DNA of 64,000 bases from Salinivirgaceae bacterium (GCA_017557605.1 JAFYYJ010000005.1:1-64000), one strand, 5' to 3'. Counted from the first letter of the stretch, positions 8,856-18,906 are shown. Numbers and translations: made by a program. Notes: a model not told the origin generated them from the letters alone.

Positions 8856-9839
8856 ATGGAAAACAAAGGACCTATATCACAATTCATCAAGCATCACTAT
8901 CGCCACTTCAATTCGGCCTGCATAGTTGATGCTGCTGAGGCTTACGACGCCCACATGAAAAAAGGCGGAAAAATGATGCTGGCTATGGCTGGTGCAATGA
9001 GTACCGCAGAAATTGGTCTGTCGCTTGCCGAAATGATTCGTCAGGACAAGATTCAGATTGTGTGCTGCTCAGCCAACAACCTTGAAGAAGACGTGATGAA
9101 CCTTGTGGCTCACAACCACTACTACCGCGTGCCTAACTACCGCGACCTTACTCCGGAACAGGAGCACGAGTTGCTTAACAATCACTACAACCGTGTTACC
9201 GACACTTGCATCCCTGAGGAAGAGGCTTTCCGCCGTTTGGAGGACCACTTGGTTGAAATCTGGAAAGATATGAAAGCCAAAGGCGAGCGTCTGTTTGCAT
9301 GGGAGGTTATCTACCGTCTGTTGCGCAGCGGCGTTCTGGAGCAATACTACGAGATTGACCCGAAAGACAGCTGGGTTCTGGCCGCTTGCGAGAAAAACAT
9401 TCCTATCATCGTTCCTGCATGGGAAGACTGCACAACAGCAAACATCTACACCGCACACTGCATCCGTGGTGAGTTCGACGCTTCTAAATCAATGATTAAG
9501 AACGGTATCGAGACAATGATTTTCCTTACCAACTGGTACAAGGAGAATGCAACCGGCGCTGGTGTAGGCTTCTTCCAGATTGGCGGCGGTACTGCTGGCG
9601 ATTTCCCAATCTGCGTTGTCCCAATGATGGAGCAAGACCTTGGCTGGAAGGGCACTCCGCTATGGTCGTACTTCTGCCAGATAAGCGACTGCACCACATC
9701 GTATGGTTCATACTCAGGCGCAGTTCCAAACGAAAAGATTACCTGGGGAAAACTTTCGAAAGACACGCCAAGATTCATCATCGAATCGGACGCCACAATA
9801 GTAGCACCGCTGCTTTTCGCTTATCAGCTTGGCTGGTAA
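8856..9839 (+). CDS. Deoxyhypusine-synthase-like protein (probable polyamine aminobutyl transferase)
   Basis: A 327-residue member of the deoxyhypusine synthase family. It has an NAD-binding region with MAGAMSTAEIG and NNLEED, DSWVLAACEKNIPIIVPAWED, GGGTAGDFP, and near the C-terminus EKITWGKL with Lys299 at the position of the lysine that carries the aminobutyl group in the eukaryotic enzyme. Bacteria lack eIF5A, so modification of eIF5A is not expected; studied bacterial relatives make homospermidine or related polyamines, which fits its place after arginine decarboxylase. It is cytosolic and likely NAD-dependent. The product of this enzyme is inferred, not shown. Confidence 0.88.
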   Translation: MENKGPISQFIKHHYRHFNSACIVDAAEAYDAHMKKGGKMMLAMAGAMSTAEIGLSLAEMIRQDKIQIVCCSANNLEEDVMNLVAHNHYYRVPNYRDLTPEQEHELLNNHYNRVTDTCIPEEEAFRRLEDHLVEIWKDMKAKGERLFAWEVIYRLLRSGVLEQYYEIDPKDSWVLAACEKNIPIIVPAWEDCTTANIYTAHCIRGEFDASKSMIKNGIETMIFLTNWYKENATGAGVGFFQIGGGTAGDFPICVVPMMEQDLGWKGTPLWSYFCQISDCTTSYGSYSGAVPNEKITWGKLSKDTPRFIIESDATIVAPLLFAYQLGW

Positions 9840-9860
9840 AAGGACTGCCGCGTATGGCAA

Positions 9861-9894
9861 AAAAAAATCCCGGCTTTTCAGTCGGGATTTTTTT
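9861..9894. terminator. Bidirectional terminator between convergent genes
   Basis: AAAAAATCCCG and CGGGATTTTTT form an 11-bp stem with an 8-9 base loop and T-runs on both strands. It lies between the convergent deoxyhypusine-synthase-like and SlyD genes and can serve both. Confidence 0.85.
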
Positions 9895-9907
9895 ATGTCA
9901 TTTCATA

Positions 9908-10453
9908 TTAGCAACATCCACCATTGCAACTGCAGCCTTCATTGTTGCTACCGCATCCGCCTCCGCAACCGCCACAGCCACCGTTTAGTTCTTCCGGTTT
10001 GGGGTCGCGCACCTCAATTATCTTTCCTTTGAAATGCAAGTCGGCACCAGCCAACGGATGATTGAAGTCCATTTTCACAGCCTTATCGGTTGATGACAGA
10101 ACAACACCGTGCAGACGGTTGCCTTGCGAATCCATCATCGGAATGGTGCTACCCACAGCAATCAGTTTCTCATCCACTTTACCTTTCTCATCTTGGAAGA
10201 CATGAATTGGCACATCAACAATGGCCTCCTCGGTAACCTGACCGTAAGCCTGGTCGGCTGTCAGAACAAAGTCGAAAAGCTCGCCTTGCTCCTTGCCTGC
10301 AAGGTTCTTCTCAAAATGCGGCAGCATCCGCCCTGCCCCGAACAGAAATGTCAATGGGCGGTCTTTCTCACAAACTTCTATCAGTTTGGCATCAGCGTCA
10401 TCGTATTTCAACTCGTATGTCACTGAAACAATTTTTCCGTTTTCTACTTTCAT
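9908..10453 (-). CDS. slyD: SlyD-type FKBP peptidyl-prolyl isomerase with metal-binding tail
   Basis: A 181-residue FKBP of the SlyD class. The FKBP part (1-70 and 125-150) is split by the insert-in-flap chaperone domain. LTFLFGAGRMLPHFEKNLAG and GEL.DF.L...AYG are the usual SlyD landmarks. From about residue 153 the tail is made of Gly, Cys and Asn (CGGCGGGCG, CSCNGGCC), a likely Ni/Zn-binding tail as in E. coli SlyD, though here it is Cys-rich rather than His-rich. It acts in the cytosol as a folding helper and possibly in metal supply. It is a single gene. Confidence 0.92.
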   Translation of the reverse strand: MKVENGKIVSVTYELKYDDADAKLIEVCEKDRPLTFLFGAGRMLPHFEKNLAGKEQGELFDFVLTADQAYGQVTEEAIVDVPIHVFQDEKGKVDEKLIAVGSTIPMMDSQGNRLHGVVLSSTDKAVKMDFNHPLAGADLHFKGKIIEVRDPKPEELNGGCGGCGGGCGSNNEGCSCNGGCC

Positions 10454-10536
10454 TTTCGTATCATTTTAATAATGCGCAAAGAAAAGAGTTTTTCCGACTC
10501 CAACCCTATCACCTTGCAATTATAATTGGACTAAAA

Positions 10537-10569
10537 ACAAAAACGGCCTTTCCGGTTTTGGAAAGGCCG
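10537..10569 (-). terminator. Terminator of the TPR protein gene
   Basis: A perfect 10-bp stem (CGGCCTTTCC / GGAAAGGCCG) with a 6-base loop is followed on the minus strand by TTTTTG. It sits just after the TPR gene stop codon. Confidence 0.85.
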
Positions 10570-10590
10570 CCCTGATTTACTGATTATCAA

Positions 10591-11766
10591 TTATTGAGCT
10601 TTGCTAAGCTCCTCATTTATAGCTTTATACTTATCAACATACTCCGGATGCGAACTTTGCAGCTTGTAGTAGCACTCTTTCAGCACCTGCATAGTCGATT
10701 TATCTTGCGGGTTGATAGAGTGAGCTTTCTCGAAGAACGGAACAGACTCGTTCATTTTGTCGTAAGCTGATTGAATGGCTGCATCGTACTCTTTCTGCTT
10801 GTTCATCGGAATGTCGTTGGCTTTTTTCGAAATCTCAACAGCCTGGTTGAACACCTGAATTCCGCGGTTATACCATGGGTCGAAATAATTCGGGTCTATT
10901 TCGATGGCTTTTTCATAAGCTTGTTTTGCCTCCTCTGGTTTGTTTATTTTATCGAGCAACGAGCCTTTTGCAAAATGGTAAGTTTTGTTTTTGGGGTCTT
11001 TCTCAATAGCCTGGTCCAGATAGCTAAGGGCCTTATCTGCCTGATTCTTATAGATGTAATGGTTAATAAGCTCAACCATTATGCCTTTGCTGTCTTCTGG
11101 GGCTGTTTCAATACCACGCTCCAATGTTGCCACAAATGCTGCGGTGTCACCCAATGTTCTTTCAATATTGGCCAGCGACACAAACACTTGACCTATATTG
11201 TAACGAATGTCAATCGATTTGTTGTAATAGTATTTGGCTTTGCTGTACATCTTGGCCTGCTCGGCAACCCATCCGGCATTGTATATCACCACCGAGTCTT
11301 TTTTGGTCGGTTCAACAATACTGTCTATCTCAAGCGATATTTCGAAACACTCAAGAGAGCTTGCATAATCTTTCTTGTCGCTGTAATCGATAGCATTGTT
11401 GATGACAACACCCGACAGAGAGACGAATGTCAATTGGTTTTTAAGTTGTTTCTGCAAAGCACCTTTGGTATCAAGTGCCATAGCTTTGCGGTACGATTCC
11501 ATTGCTACCTGAACCGGTTTGTCTGACAAAGCTTTTACATTCGGGTCTTTCGACTCGGCTATTCCCATATACACATCGCCACGAACCATCCATGTTTTAG
11601 CCTGCTCTTTGGTTTTTTCGTGCTGAATTGCCATTTCAATATTTTCCTTTGCCTTGGCAAATTCTTTTTGTTTGACAAAGTTGGTTGCGCTAACCACTTT
11701 TCCTGATTGTGCCGCAGCTGTTGTGCCAATAGCGGCCATCATCAACAATAATCCTAAACGTTTCAT
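10591..11766 (-). CDS. Periplasmic tetratricopeptide-repeat protein
   Basis: A 391-residue protein with a Sec signal peptide (MKRLGLLLMMAAIGTTAAAQ, cut after AAAQ). Several TPR units follow: around residues 30-60, 180-225, and clear ones at about 240-310 (ALSYLDQAIEKDPKNKTYHF, then AKQAYEKAIEIDPNYFDPWYNRG). TPR proteins of this kind in Bacteroidota are periplasmic scaffolds; no catalytic domain is present and the partner is unknown. It has its own -7 element and terminator, so it is probably monocistronic. It lies downstream of gyrA on the same strand but is separated from it by the gyrA terminator. Confidence 0.8.
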   Translation of the reverse strand: MKRLGLLLMMAAIGTTAAAQSGKVVSATNFVKQKEFAKAKENIEMAIQHEKTKEQAKTWMVRGDVYMGIAESKDPNVKALSDKPVQVAMESYRKAMALDTKGALQKQLKNQLTFVSLSGVVINNAIDYSDKKDYASSLECFEISLEIDSIVEPTKKDSVVIYNAGWVAEQAKMYSKAKYYYNKSIDIRYNIGQVFVSLANIERTLGDTAAFVATLERGIETAPEDSKGIMVELINHYIYKNQADKALSYLDQAIEKDPKNKTYHFAKGSLLDKINKPEEAKQAYEKAIEIDPNYFDPWYNRGIQVFNQAVEISKKANDIPMNKQKEYDAAIQSAYDKMNESVPFFEKAHSINPQDKSTMQVLKECYYKLQSSHPEYVDKYKAINEELSKAQ

Positions 11767-11798
11767 TATAATTTTATTTTAAAGGTTTTTCGAATGAA

Positions 11799-11806
11799 CA
11801 AAGATA
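11799..11806 (-). promoter_or_regulatory. -7 promoter element of the TPR gene
   Basis: On the minus strand the bases read TATCTTTG, a full match to the Bacteroidota -7 consensus TAnnTTTG, about 33 bases before the start codon. No good TTTG -33 box is visible at the expected distance. Confidence 0.6.
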
Positions 11807-11859
11807 GTTATCCTATTGATAGTTGCGCTAAAGGTGAGGATTTTTTTGTTTGAATATCA

Positions 11860-11893
11860 AAAAAAAAACAGCCGCAACATAATGCTGCGGCTG
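11860..11893 (-). terminator. Terminator of gyrA
   Basis: The hairpin CAGCCGCA / TGCGGCTG with a 9-base loop is followed on the minus strand by a run of T residues. It is 25 bases after the gyrA stop codon. Confidence 0.85.
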
Positions 11894-11917
11894 TCTCGCT
11901 ATCCAAACTTTGCTTTT

Positions 11918-14440
11918 TTATTGTTCGCTTTGTGTTTCGGCTTCGCCGTCGTTTGCAGCGTCGCTCTGGCCTTCAGCTGCATCTGGCGCAACCTCATCCT
12001 CGTCTTGATGCGGAACCACCTCAACGGCGGCAATGGCATCGTTAGGACGCAACTTGATAAGTTTGACACCCTGTGTGGCACGGCCCATAACCCTCAGCTC
12101 GGCAACCGTCTGGCGGATTGTCAGACCGTTCTTGGTGATAATCATCAAGTCGTCGGTATCGACAACACCCATAATGGCAACCAAATCGCCAGTCTTATCG
12201 GTTATGTTCAGTGTCTTGACACCCTTGGCGCCTCGACGGGTTATGCGGTAATCGTCGATGTCGGAACGTTTGCCGAAGCCGTTCTCCGACACTACCAAGA
12301 TGTCGTGCTTCTCCTCGCCCATGTTGACAACACCAACCACCACATCATCATCGACAAGCGTAACACCCTTGACTCCTGTTGCGGTGCGTCCCATCGGACG
12401 AATGTCACTCTCGTTGAAGCGGACAGCCTTACCGCTCTTCACACCGAGAATAATCTCGTCTTTTCCTTCGGTGAGTGCGGCTGCCAGCAACTGGTCGTCT
12501 TCGCGGATGTTGACCGCATTAACACCATTCTGACGCGGACGAGAGTAAGCCTCAAGCGACGTCTTCTTGACAATACCTTGTTTTGTCACCAATAATATAT
12601 AGTGGTTGTTAATGTATTCGGCATCGGTGAGCGTCTTCACATTGATGTAAGCCATTACGCTGTCATCAGCCGAGAGCTGCAACAGGTTCTGAATGGCGCG
12701 ACCCTTCGATGTGCGTGTGCCCTCGGGTATCTCATAAACCTTGAGCCAGAAGCAACGGCCAAGCTTAGTGAAGAACAGCATTGTGCTGTGCATATTGGCG
12801 CTGTATAGATGCTCAATAAAATCCTCGTCGCGAGTGCTGCCACCCTTCGAGCCTACTCCACCACGACCTTGTGTCTTGAACTCGGTGAGCGATGTGCGTT
12901 TGATGTAGCCCATGTGCGAAATTGTTATCACAACATCCTCATCGGCATAGAAATCTTCAGGATTGAACTCGCCTGCATCAGGAACAATCTCAGTACGACG
13001 TGCATCACCATATTTTTCCTTCATTTCGATGAGTTCGTCCTTGATTATCTGCATACGCAACTCCTTGCTTTCCAAGATTGCTTTCAGATGCTCAATCTCC
13101 TTGCAAAGCTCATCGTAGTCGTTGCGCAGCTTGTCCTGCTCAAGATTTGCCAACGAACCAAGTCGCATATCGACAATGGCTTTGGCCTGAATCTCATCTA
13201 AGCTGAAACGCTCCATAAGTTTCGGTTGAGCCTCTTCTGAGTTTCTCGACCCGCGAATAATGGCAATCACCTCATCAATGTTGTCGCAGGCGATAATCAA
13301 GCCCTCAAGTATGTGAGCACGTTCCTCAGCTTTACGCAGATTATAGCGAGTGCGGCGTGTAACCACATCGTGACGGTGGTCGATGAAATGAACGAGCAAT
13401 TCCTTAAGTGTCAGCGTGTAAGGACGCCCGTCAACCAAAGCCACATTGTTCACGCTGAACGACGATTGCAACTCTGTGTATTTGTAAAGTTTGTTCAGAA
13501 CAACTGTCGGCATCACATCTTTGCGCAAGTCGTAAACAATGCGCATACCCTCGCGGTCCGACTCGTCGTTCAAGTTTGTTATGCCGTCAATCTTCTTTTC
13601 GTTTACAAGGTCGGCGGTGTGCTTAATCATCTCGGCCTTGTTCACATTGTATGGAATCTCGGTTATGATGATGCGCGACTTGCCGTGCTCGGTGTTTTCA
13701 ATTTCGACTTTTCCGCGAATAACGATGCGGCCTCGGCCTGTCTCGTAAGCCTCGCGGATGCCCTGCATACCATAAATAATACCACCCGTCGGGAAGTCGG
13801 GGCCTTTTATGTAATGCATCAGTTCCTCAAGTGTTATGTCGGGGTTGTCGATAGTGGCGCAAAGTCCGTCAACCACCTCGCCCAAATTGTGTGTCGGCAT
13901 ATTGGTAGCCATACCCACTGCGATACCCGACGCACCATTGACCAACAGGTTTGGTATCTTTGTCGGCAGAACGGTAGGCTCCTGACGGCTGTCATCAAAG
14001 TTGTTTACCATATCAACTGTTTCCTTGTCGATATCGGCAACCATCTCCTCTGCAATCTTCGACATGCGCACTTCTGTGTAACGCATGGCTGCGGGGCTAT
14101 CACCGTCTATCGAGCCGAAGTTACCCTGGCCATCGACAAGTGTGTAGCGCATCGCCCAATCTTGAGCCATACGCACCACGGTACCGTATATTGACGAGTC
14201 GCCGTGCGGGTGGTATTTACCCATCACATCGCCGACGATTCTGGCCGATTTCTTATAAGCTGCGTTTGAATGGTTTCCCGCCTCGTCCATGCCGAAAAGC
14301 ACACGGCGGTGCACCGGTTTCATACCGTCGCGCACATCGGGCAGTGCGCGTGAAACTATAACCGACATTGAATAATCGATGTACGATTCTCGCATCTCCT
14401 TTTCAATGTCGACTTTTATAATATTCTCTCCTTCACCCAT
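11918..14440 (-). CDS. gyrA: DNA gyrase subunit A
   Basis: An 840-residue GyrA, the usual length for Bacteroidota. Residues 30-130 contain [11 protein letters not shown], the helix at 79-90 that governs quinolone binding (HGDSSIYG), and MRYTE with catalytic Tyr121 that forms the covalent DNA link. The C-terminal half has the six-bladed DNA-wrapping domain, including the GyrA-box-like region [10 protein letters not shown]. The tail is rich in Glu, Asp and Ala. Ser82 (E. coli Ser83 position) is the sensitive-type residue; position 86 (E. coli Asp87) is Gly. The subunit pairs with GyrB, not in this window, to introduce negative supercoils. It is divergent from clpC. Confidence 0.97.
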   Translation of the reverse strand: MGEGENIIKVDIEKEMRESYIDYSMSVIVSRALPDVRDGMKPVHRRVLFGMDEAGNHSNAAYKKSARIVGDVMGKYHPHGDSSIYGTVVRMAQDWAMRYTLVDGQGNFGSIDGDSPAAMRYTEVRMSKIAEEMVADIDKETVDMVNNFDDSRQEPTVLPTKIPNLLVNGASGIAVGMATNMPTHNLGEVVDGLCATIDNPDITLEELMHYIKGPDFPTGGIIYGMQGIREAYETGRGRIVIRGKVEIENTEHGKSRIIITEIPYNVNKAEMIKHTADLVNEKKIDGITNLNDESDREGMRIVYDLRKDVMPTVVLNKLYKYTELQSSFSVNNVALVDGRPYTLTLKELLVHFIDHRHDVVTRRTRYNLRKAEERAHILEGLIIACDNIDEVIAIIRGSRNSEEAQPKLMERFSLDEIQAKAIVDMRLGSLANLEQDKLRNDYDELCKEIEHLKAILESKELRMQIIKDELIEMKEKYGDARRTEIVPDAGEFNPEDFYADEDVVITISHMGYIKRTSLTEFKTQGRGGVGSKGGSTRDEDFIEHLYSANMHSTMLFFTKLGRCFWLKVYEIPEGTRTSKGRAIQNLLQLSADDSVMAYINVKTLTDAEYINNHYILLVTKQGIVKKTSLEAYSRPRQNGVNAVNIREDDQLLAAALTEGKDEIILGVKSGKAVRFNESDIRPMGRTATGVKGVTLVDDDVVVGVVNMGEEKHDILVVSENGFGKRSDIDDYRITRRGAKGVKTLNITDKTGDLVAIMGVVDTDDLMIITKNGLTIRQTVAELRVMGRATQGVKLIKLRPNDAIAAVEVVPHQDEDEVAPDAAEGQSDAANDGEAETQSEQ

Positions 14441-14636
14441 TTATGTTGTTTTTATTTAGTGATTCATATTTTTTGAAAAGCGCATAAAAGTAGCATTTTG
14501 CACCAACTATACCCCGAAAAAGCCATCCGAAAAAGCAAGAAATTATCAACTAAAAAAAGGTATGGTTGTTGATAACGAAACTGAGTTTTTTTGTCATTAA
14601 GCAAGATGCGCACACTCTTTTTTTTAATTAAATCCT

Positions 14637-14644
14637 TACATTCG
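14637..14644 (+). promoter_or_regulatory. Possible -7 element of clpC
   Basis: TACATTCG differs from TAnnTTTG at one base. It lies 23 bases before the ATG at 14668, which would give a short leader and would exclude the in-frame TTG at 14647 as start. Confidence 0.4.
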
Positions 14645-14667
14645 CCTTGTTAAAAAAAACATCAGCA

Positions 14668-17217
14668 ATGAGTTCGAAATTCTCACAAAAAATCAATAAC
14701 ATATTGATTTACAGCAAAGAGGAAGCTATCAGACTGAACAACAGCTACATTGGTCCTGAGCATCTTTTTTTAGGCATCCTGCGCGACGGCGAGGGTATTG
14801 CCATTGATGCGCTGAATGCCGCCGGTGTTGATTTGCCGACGCTAAAATCGGACATAGAGTCTCATATTCAAGAACATACGAAGACATCGGTAGCCAACGA
14901 CAACCTTCCTCTGCTAAAAAGTTCGGAGCATATTCTGGCCATCATATTTTTAGAGGCACGCGCCATGAAAAGCGACACCGTCGACACGGGGCACCTTCTG
15001 CTTTCCATTCTGCGCAACGAGTCGTGCATCATAACCACTCTGCTCAACGAACAAGGTATAAACTATCAGAAAATCAAATCAATAATAACACAGCCTGCCG
15101 GTGAGAAGAAAAACAGCAAGGTGAAAAACCTGTTTGATGACGATGACGAAGACGAAGATGTTCCGTTCAGAAAAGAGCCTGACAAACCGACTTCACAAGG
15201 CGGCAGCCACTCCAAAAGCAACTCCGACACACCGGTGATTGACAGTTTCGGCATCGACTTGACAAAAGCCGCCGAAGAGAACCGCCTCGACCCAATTGTT
15301 GGCCGCGAGACTGAAATTGAGCGACTTGCGCAGATTCTGAGCCGCCGCAAGAAGAACAACCCCGTGCTGATTGGCGAACCTGGTGTGGGTAAATCAGCAA
15401 TAGCCGAAGGCATGGCCATTCGCATAGTGCAAAAGCGCGTGTCGCGGATTCTGTTCGGCAAGCGCATTATTGCCCTGGACATAGCCTCTATAGTGGCCGG
15501 CACCAAGTACCGCGGCCAGTTCGAGGAGCGTATGAAAGCGCTGCTTAACGAGTTGCAGCACAACCCCAACGTTATTCTGTTCATCGACGAGATACACACC
15601 ATTGTTGGCGCGGGTGGCGCAAGCGGTTCGCTCGATGCCGCAAACATGCTGAAACCTGCTTTGGCGCGTGGCGAGATTCAGTGCATCGGCGCAACCACGC
15701 TCGACGAGTACCGCCAATACATTGAAAAGGACGGCGCCCTTGAACGCCGCTTCCAGAAGGTTATGGTTGAGCCGACGTCGGCCGAGGAGACTCGCGAGAT
15801 TCTGAACAACATCAAAGCCCGCTACGAGGAGCACCACAACGTAACATACAGCGACGAAGCGCTTGACGCCTGCGTGAAGCTGACAACCCGATATATAACC
15901 GACCGTCATCTGCCCGACAAGGCCATCGATGCCCTTGACGAGGCTGGCTCGCGCGTCCACATATCCAACATCCACGTTCCCAAGCAGATAACCGACTTGG
16001 AAAAGAGCATAGAGGAGATACGCGAGAAGAAAGTGGCTGCCGTAAAGCAACAAAAGTTTGAGGAAGCGGCCAACTATCGCGACAACGAGAAGCGCACCAT
16101 TGAACAGCTTGAAAATGAGAAGAAACAATGGGAAGAAGACCTTATTAAGCACCGCGAGGTGGTTACCGCTGACAATGTGGCCGAAGTTGTAGCCATGATG
16201 ACCGGCGTACCCGTTCAGCGCATTGCGCAGACTGAAGGCAACCGCCTGCTCAAAATGGGCGAAGAGCTGAAAGGCAGCGTTGTTGGTCAAGACGATGCCA
16301 TTGCAAAGATTGTCAAGGCGATACAACGAAACCGCGCCGGTCTGAAAGACCCGAACAAACCAATCGGCACGTTCATATTCCTTGGTCCGACTGGCGTTGG
16401 TAAAACACAATTAGCCAAAGTGTTATCGAAATATTTGTTCGACAGCAACGACGCTCTAATCCGCATCGATATGAGCGAATACATGGAGAAGTTTAGCGTT
16501 TCGCGACTTGTTGGTGCGCCTCCGGGATACGTAGGTTACGAGGAGGGCGGCCAACTGACTGAAAAAGTGCGCCGCAAACCATACTCGGTGGTTCTGCTCG
16601 ACGAGATTGAGAAGGCTCACCCCGACGTGTTCCACATTCTGCTGCAAGTGCTTGACGAGGGTCGATTGACCGACAGCCTTGGCCGCCGCATCGATTTCCG
16701 CAACACCATTATTATAATGACTTCGAACATCGGTTCAAGGCAGTTAAAAGATTTTGGCACCGGCATCGGCTTCTCAACAACATCGCGCCAAAATGCGTCG
16801 AACGAATTGGCTAAAGGTGTGATTGAGAAGGCTTTGAAGAATGCTTTCGCACCTGAATTCCTGAACCGAATCGATGATGTGATAATGTTCAACCAACTCA
16901 CTAAAGACGACATCCACAAGATTATCGACATTGAGTTGAAAGGACTGTTCGAGCGCGTTGCACAAATGGGCTACACTCTTGAGATTAAACCAGAGGCCAA
17001 AGACTGGCTGGCCGACAAGGGCTACGACGCGCAGTACGGCGCCCGTCCGCTGAAACGAGCCATTCAGAAATACATAGAGGACGAAATGGCCGAGGTAATT
17101 CTGAAAGCCGAAATCAGCAACGGCGACAAAATTGAATGCGTCTACGACAAGGAGAAAGACTGCCTGACATTTAAAATAGGCAATAAGGACAAATCGGCAA
17201 AAAAAACTGAAGAATAG
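14668..17217 (+). CDS. clpC: ClpC-type AAA+ unfoldase of the Clp protease
   Basis: An 849-residue protein from the ATG at 14668. The N-terminal Clp repeat domain covers residues 1-145. The first AAA+ module has Walker A GEPGVGKS and Walker B ILFIDEIH; a short UVR-like coiled region (KQQKFEEAANYRDNE) follows, as in ClpC and not ClpA. The second AAA+ module has GPTGVGKTQ and VVLLDEIEKAHPDVF. A 40-residue acidic and charged linker between the N-domain and first AAA+ module (DDDDEDEDVPF) is lineage-specific. It forms a hexamer that unfolds substrates for ClpP (not in window) or acts as a chaperone. Ends at a palindromic terminator. Confidence 0.95.
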   Translation: MSSKFSQKINNILIYSKEEAIRLNNSYIGPEHLFLGILRDGEGIAIDALNAAGVDLPTLKSDIESHIQEHTKTSVANDNLPLLKSSEHILAIIFLEARAMKSDTVDTGHLLLSILRNESCIITTLLNEQGINYQKIKSIITQPAGEKKNSKVKNLFDDDDEDEDVPFRKEPDKPTSQGGSHSKSNSDTPVIDSFGIDLTKAAEENRLDPIVGRETEIERLAQILSRRKKNNPVLIGEPGVGKSAIAEGMAIRIVQKRVSRILFGKRIIALDIASIVAGTKYRGQFEERMKALLNELQHNPNVILFIDEIHTIVGAGGASGSLDAANMLKPALARGEIQCIGATTLDEYRQYIEKDGALERRFQKVMVEPTSAEETREILNNIKARYEEHHNVTYSDEALDACVKLTTRYITDRHLPDKAIDALDEAGSRVHISNIHVPKQITDLEKSIEEIREKKVAAVKQQKFEEAANYRDNEKRTIEQLENEKKQWEEDLIKHREVVTADNVAEVVAMMTGVPVQRIAQTEGNRLLKMGEELKGSVVGQDDAIAKIVKAIQRNRAGLKDPNKPIGTFIFLGPTGVGKTQLAKVLSKYLFDSNDALIRIDMSEYMEKFSVSRLVGAPPGYVGYEEGGQLTEKVRRKPYSVVLLDEIEKAHPDVFHILLQVLDEGRLTDSLGRRIDFRNTIIIMTSNIGSRQLKDFGTGIGFSTTSRQNASNELAKGVIEKALKNAFAPEFLNRIDDVIMFNQLTKDDIHKIIDIELKGLFERVAQMGYTLEIKPEAKDWLADKGYDAQYGARPLKRAIQKYIEDEMAEVILKAEISNGDKIECVYDKEKDCLTFKIGNKDKSAKKTEE

Positions 17218-17234
17218 TCATTTGCTTACTCAAT

Positions 17235-17272
17235 AACGAAAAAGCCTTCCGCATGCGGAAGGCTTTTTCGTT
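17235..17272. terminator. Perfect 38-bp palindromic bidirectional terminator
   Basis: AACGAAAAAGCCTTCCGCA and its exact complement form an uninterrupted 38-base palindrome centred on GCATGC, between the convergent clpC and htrA genes. GC-rich core and flanking A/T runs allow termination in both directions. Confidence 0.9.
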
Positions 17273-17304
17273 AAAATCAAAATTCAACAAATCAAATCTT
17301 TACA

Positions 17305-18735
17305 TCAAATTCCGAAAGCATAGTACGAAATGCTGCCATTGGGGTAAACACCTTCAAGATAGATTCCGCCAGTGGTGTTTTGCAGAATCAGACGCAAATC
17401 ATCGACAGAATAAATAGGTTTGCGGTTGACCGATGTTATTATAAATCCCTGTTTGACACCAGCCTGCGCGAATTTTCCGTCAGAAAGCGCGACAATCTCC
17501 ACGCCACCTTTAATCCTCAGGCCCGAAGCCGTTTGTGGCGTAACCGTGCGGATGCTGGCGCCCAAAAGTTCGGTTGTCTCGCCTGCTTTCTGCAACGATG
17601 TGCCACCTTCTATGTTACGCAATGTCAGCATTATATCCTGTGTCTTGTTGTTGCGCATAATAGTAATATTCACCTGCTGTCCGGGACGGTACTGCCCTAT
17701 CTGCTCCTGCAATTCCGACACTTTGTTCACCTCAACTCCGTTTACCTTCAAAATCACGTCGCCAGCCTTGATACCTGCATCCTGCGCCGCACCTCCATTG
17801 GTGACTGCGTTCACATAAACACCCTTCAAAATGGTCACTTTATTTTTTTGCGCCATATCTGAAGTTACATCGCTGATACTGATGCCGATAAACGCACGCT
17901 GTACCGTGCCGAACTCCATTAGGTCAGATACCGTCTTTTTGGCAATTCGCTCGGGCACGGCAAACGAATAACCCGAGAAAGTACCTGTCGGACTGGCAAT
18001 TGCAGTAATTATGCCCACCAGCTGTCCTTCGATGTTGACAAGCGCGCCACCACTGTTTCCGGGGTTGACAGCCGCATCAGTCTGAATAAACGCCTCAATA
18101 GCTGAGCTTTTGTTTATAATATTGATACTGCGGGCTTTAGCGCTAACAATGCCGGCGGTCACTGTCGATGCCAGATTGAATGGGTTGCCAATAGCCAGTA
18201 CCCACTCTCCCACTTGCAACTTGTCGGAATCACCCCACGGAATGAACGGGAAATTGTCGCCCTCAATCTTAATCAAGGCGATGTCGGTTGTTGGGTCTGC
18301 ACCAATTACTTTAGCGGTAAAAGTGCGTTTATCATCAAGCGTTACCTCAAGAGCATCAGCACCTTCGATAACATGATTGTTGGTTACGATGTAGCCGTCG
18401 CGCGAGATGATAACACCGCTACCCGAGGCCACTATTGGCATCTGCTCCTGGTAGCTCGGCTTGCCAAAAAGAAAGTTGTAGATTGGGTTCTCGTAAGCTG
18501 CTTGCTGACTGCGTATTTTTACGTGAACCACCGCATCAACCGTGCTGCTTGCCGCCGTGCGGAAATCCACCATACCCGAATAATTTACCTGCATTGGCCG
18601 CGCCACACGCTCGGTTGAATCACCTTGCTGATATTGAGCAACTTCGGAACCATCATTGCGATTGACTAACGCATAAGTAATGGAGCCACCCAAAACAGCG
18701 GCAACCATCAAACCAAAAAACTTTTTCTTATCCAT
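17305..18735 (-). CDS. HtrA/DegP-family periplasmic serine protease
   Basis: A 476-residue protein with an uncleaved or cleavable N-terminal membrane segment (residues 5-24). The trypsin-like domain has the complete triad: His121 (TNNHVIEG), Asp151 (TTDIALIK) and Ser228 (NPGNSGGA). Two PDZ domains follow, about 275-365 and 385-470; the first carries GVYVNAV, AGIKAGDVILKVNG. It degrades or refolds damaged envelope proteins in the periplasm. DegQ/DegP-type naming cannot be decided from sequence alone. It is probably monocistronic, with a weak -7-like element (TTTCTTTG, 18774-18781, minus strand). Confidence 0.95.
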   Translation of the reverse strand: MDKKKFFGLMVAAVLGGSITYALVNRNDGSEVAQYQQGDSTERVARPMQVNYSGMVDFRTAASSTVDAVVHVKIRSQQAAYENPIYNFLFGKPSYQEQMPIVASGSGVIISRDGYIVTNNHVIEGADALEVTLDDKRTFTAKVIGADPTTDIALIKIEGDNFPFIPWGDSDKLQVGEWVLAIGNPFNLASTVTAGIVSAKARSINIINKSSAIEAFIQTDAAVNPGNSGGALVNIEGQLVGIITAIASPTGTFSGYSFAVPERIAKKTVSDLMEFGTVQRAFIGISISDVTSDMAQKNKVTILKGVYVNAVTNGGAAQDAGIKAGDVILKVNGVEVNKVSELQEQIGQYRPGQQVNITIMRNNKTQDIMLTLRNIEGGTSLQKAGETTELLGASIRTVTPQTASGLRIKGGVEIVALSDGKFAQAGVKQGFIITSVNRKPIYSVDDLRLILQNTTGGIYLEGVYPNGSISYYAFGI

Positions 18736-18906
18736 AGCTTTAAATATTTAACGTTCTTTTTCCGAAAAACAGACAAAGAAACGGCGCTTTTTTCAAATTG
18801 TTGCAGTTAAAAACGGGTTTAACTTAACATTAACACATTGATTGCCACACAACAAAGTTTAAAACCGAGAAAAAGTCGAAAAAATGAAAATAAGCGTGCC
18901 AATATG

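Noticed and set aside
13313-14194. 293-codon plus-strand open frame opposite gyrA
   Set aside because: It lies wholly within the gyrA gene on the other strand, has no recognisable domain and a Cys/His/Val-rich composition typical of antisense frames.
15394-16410. 338-codon minus-strand frame opposite clpC
   Set aside because: Shadow of the conserved ClpC sequence; no motif, wrong codon usage.
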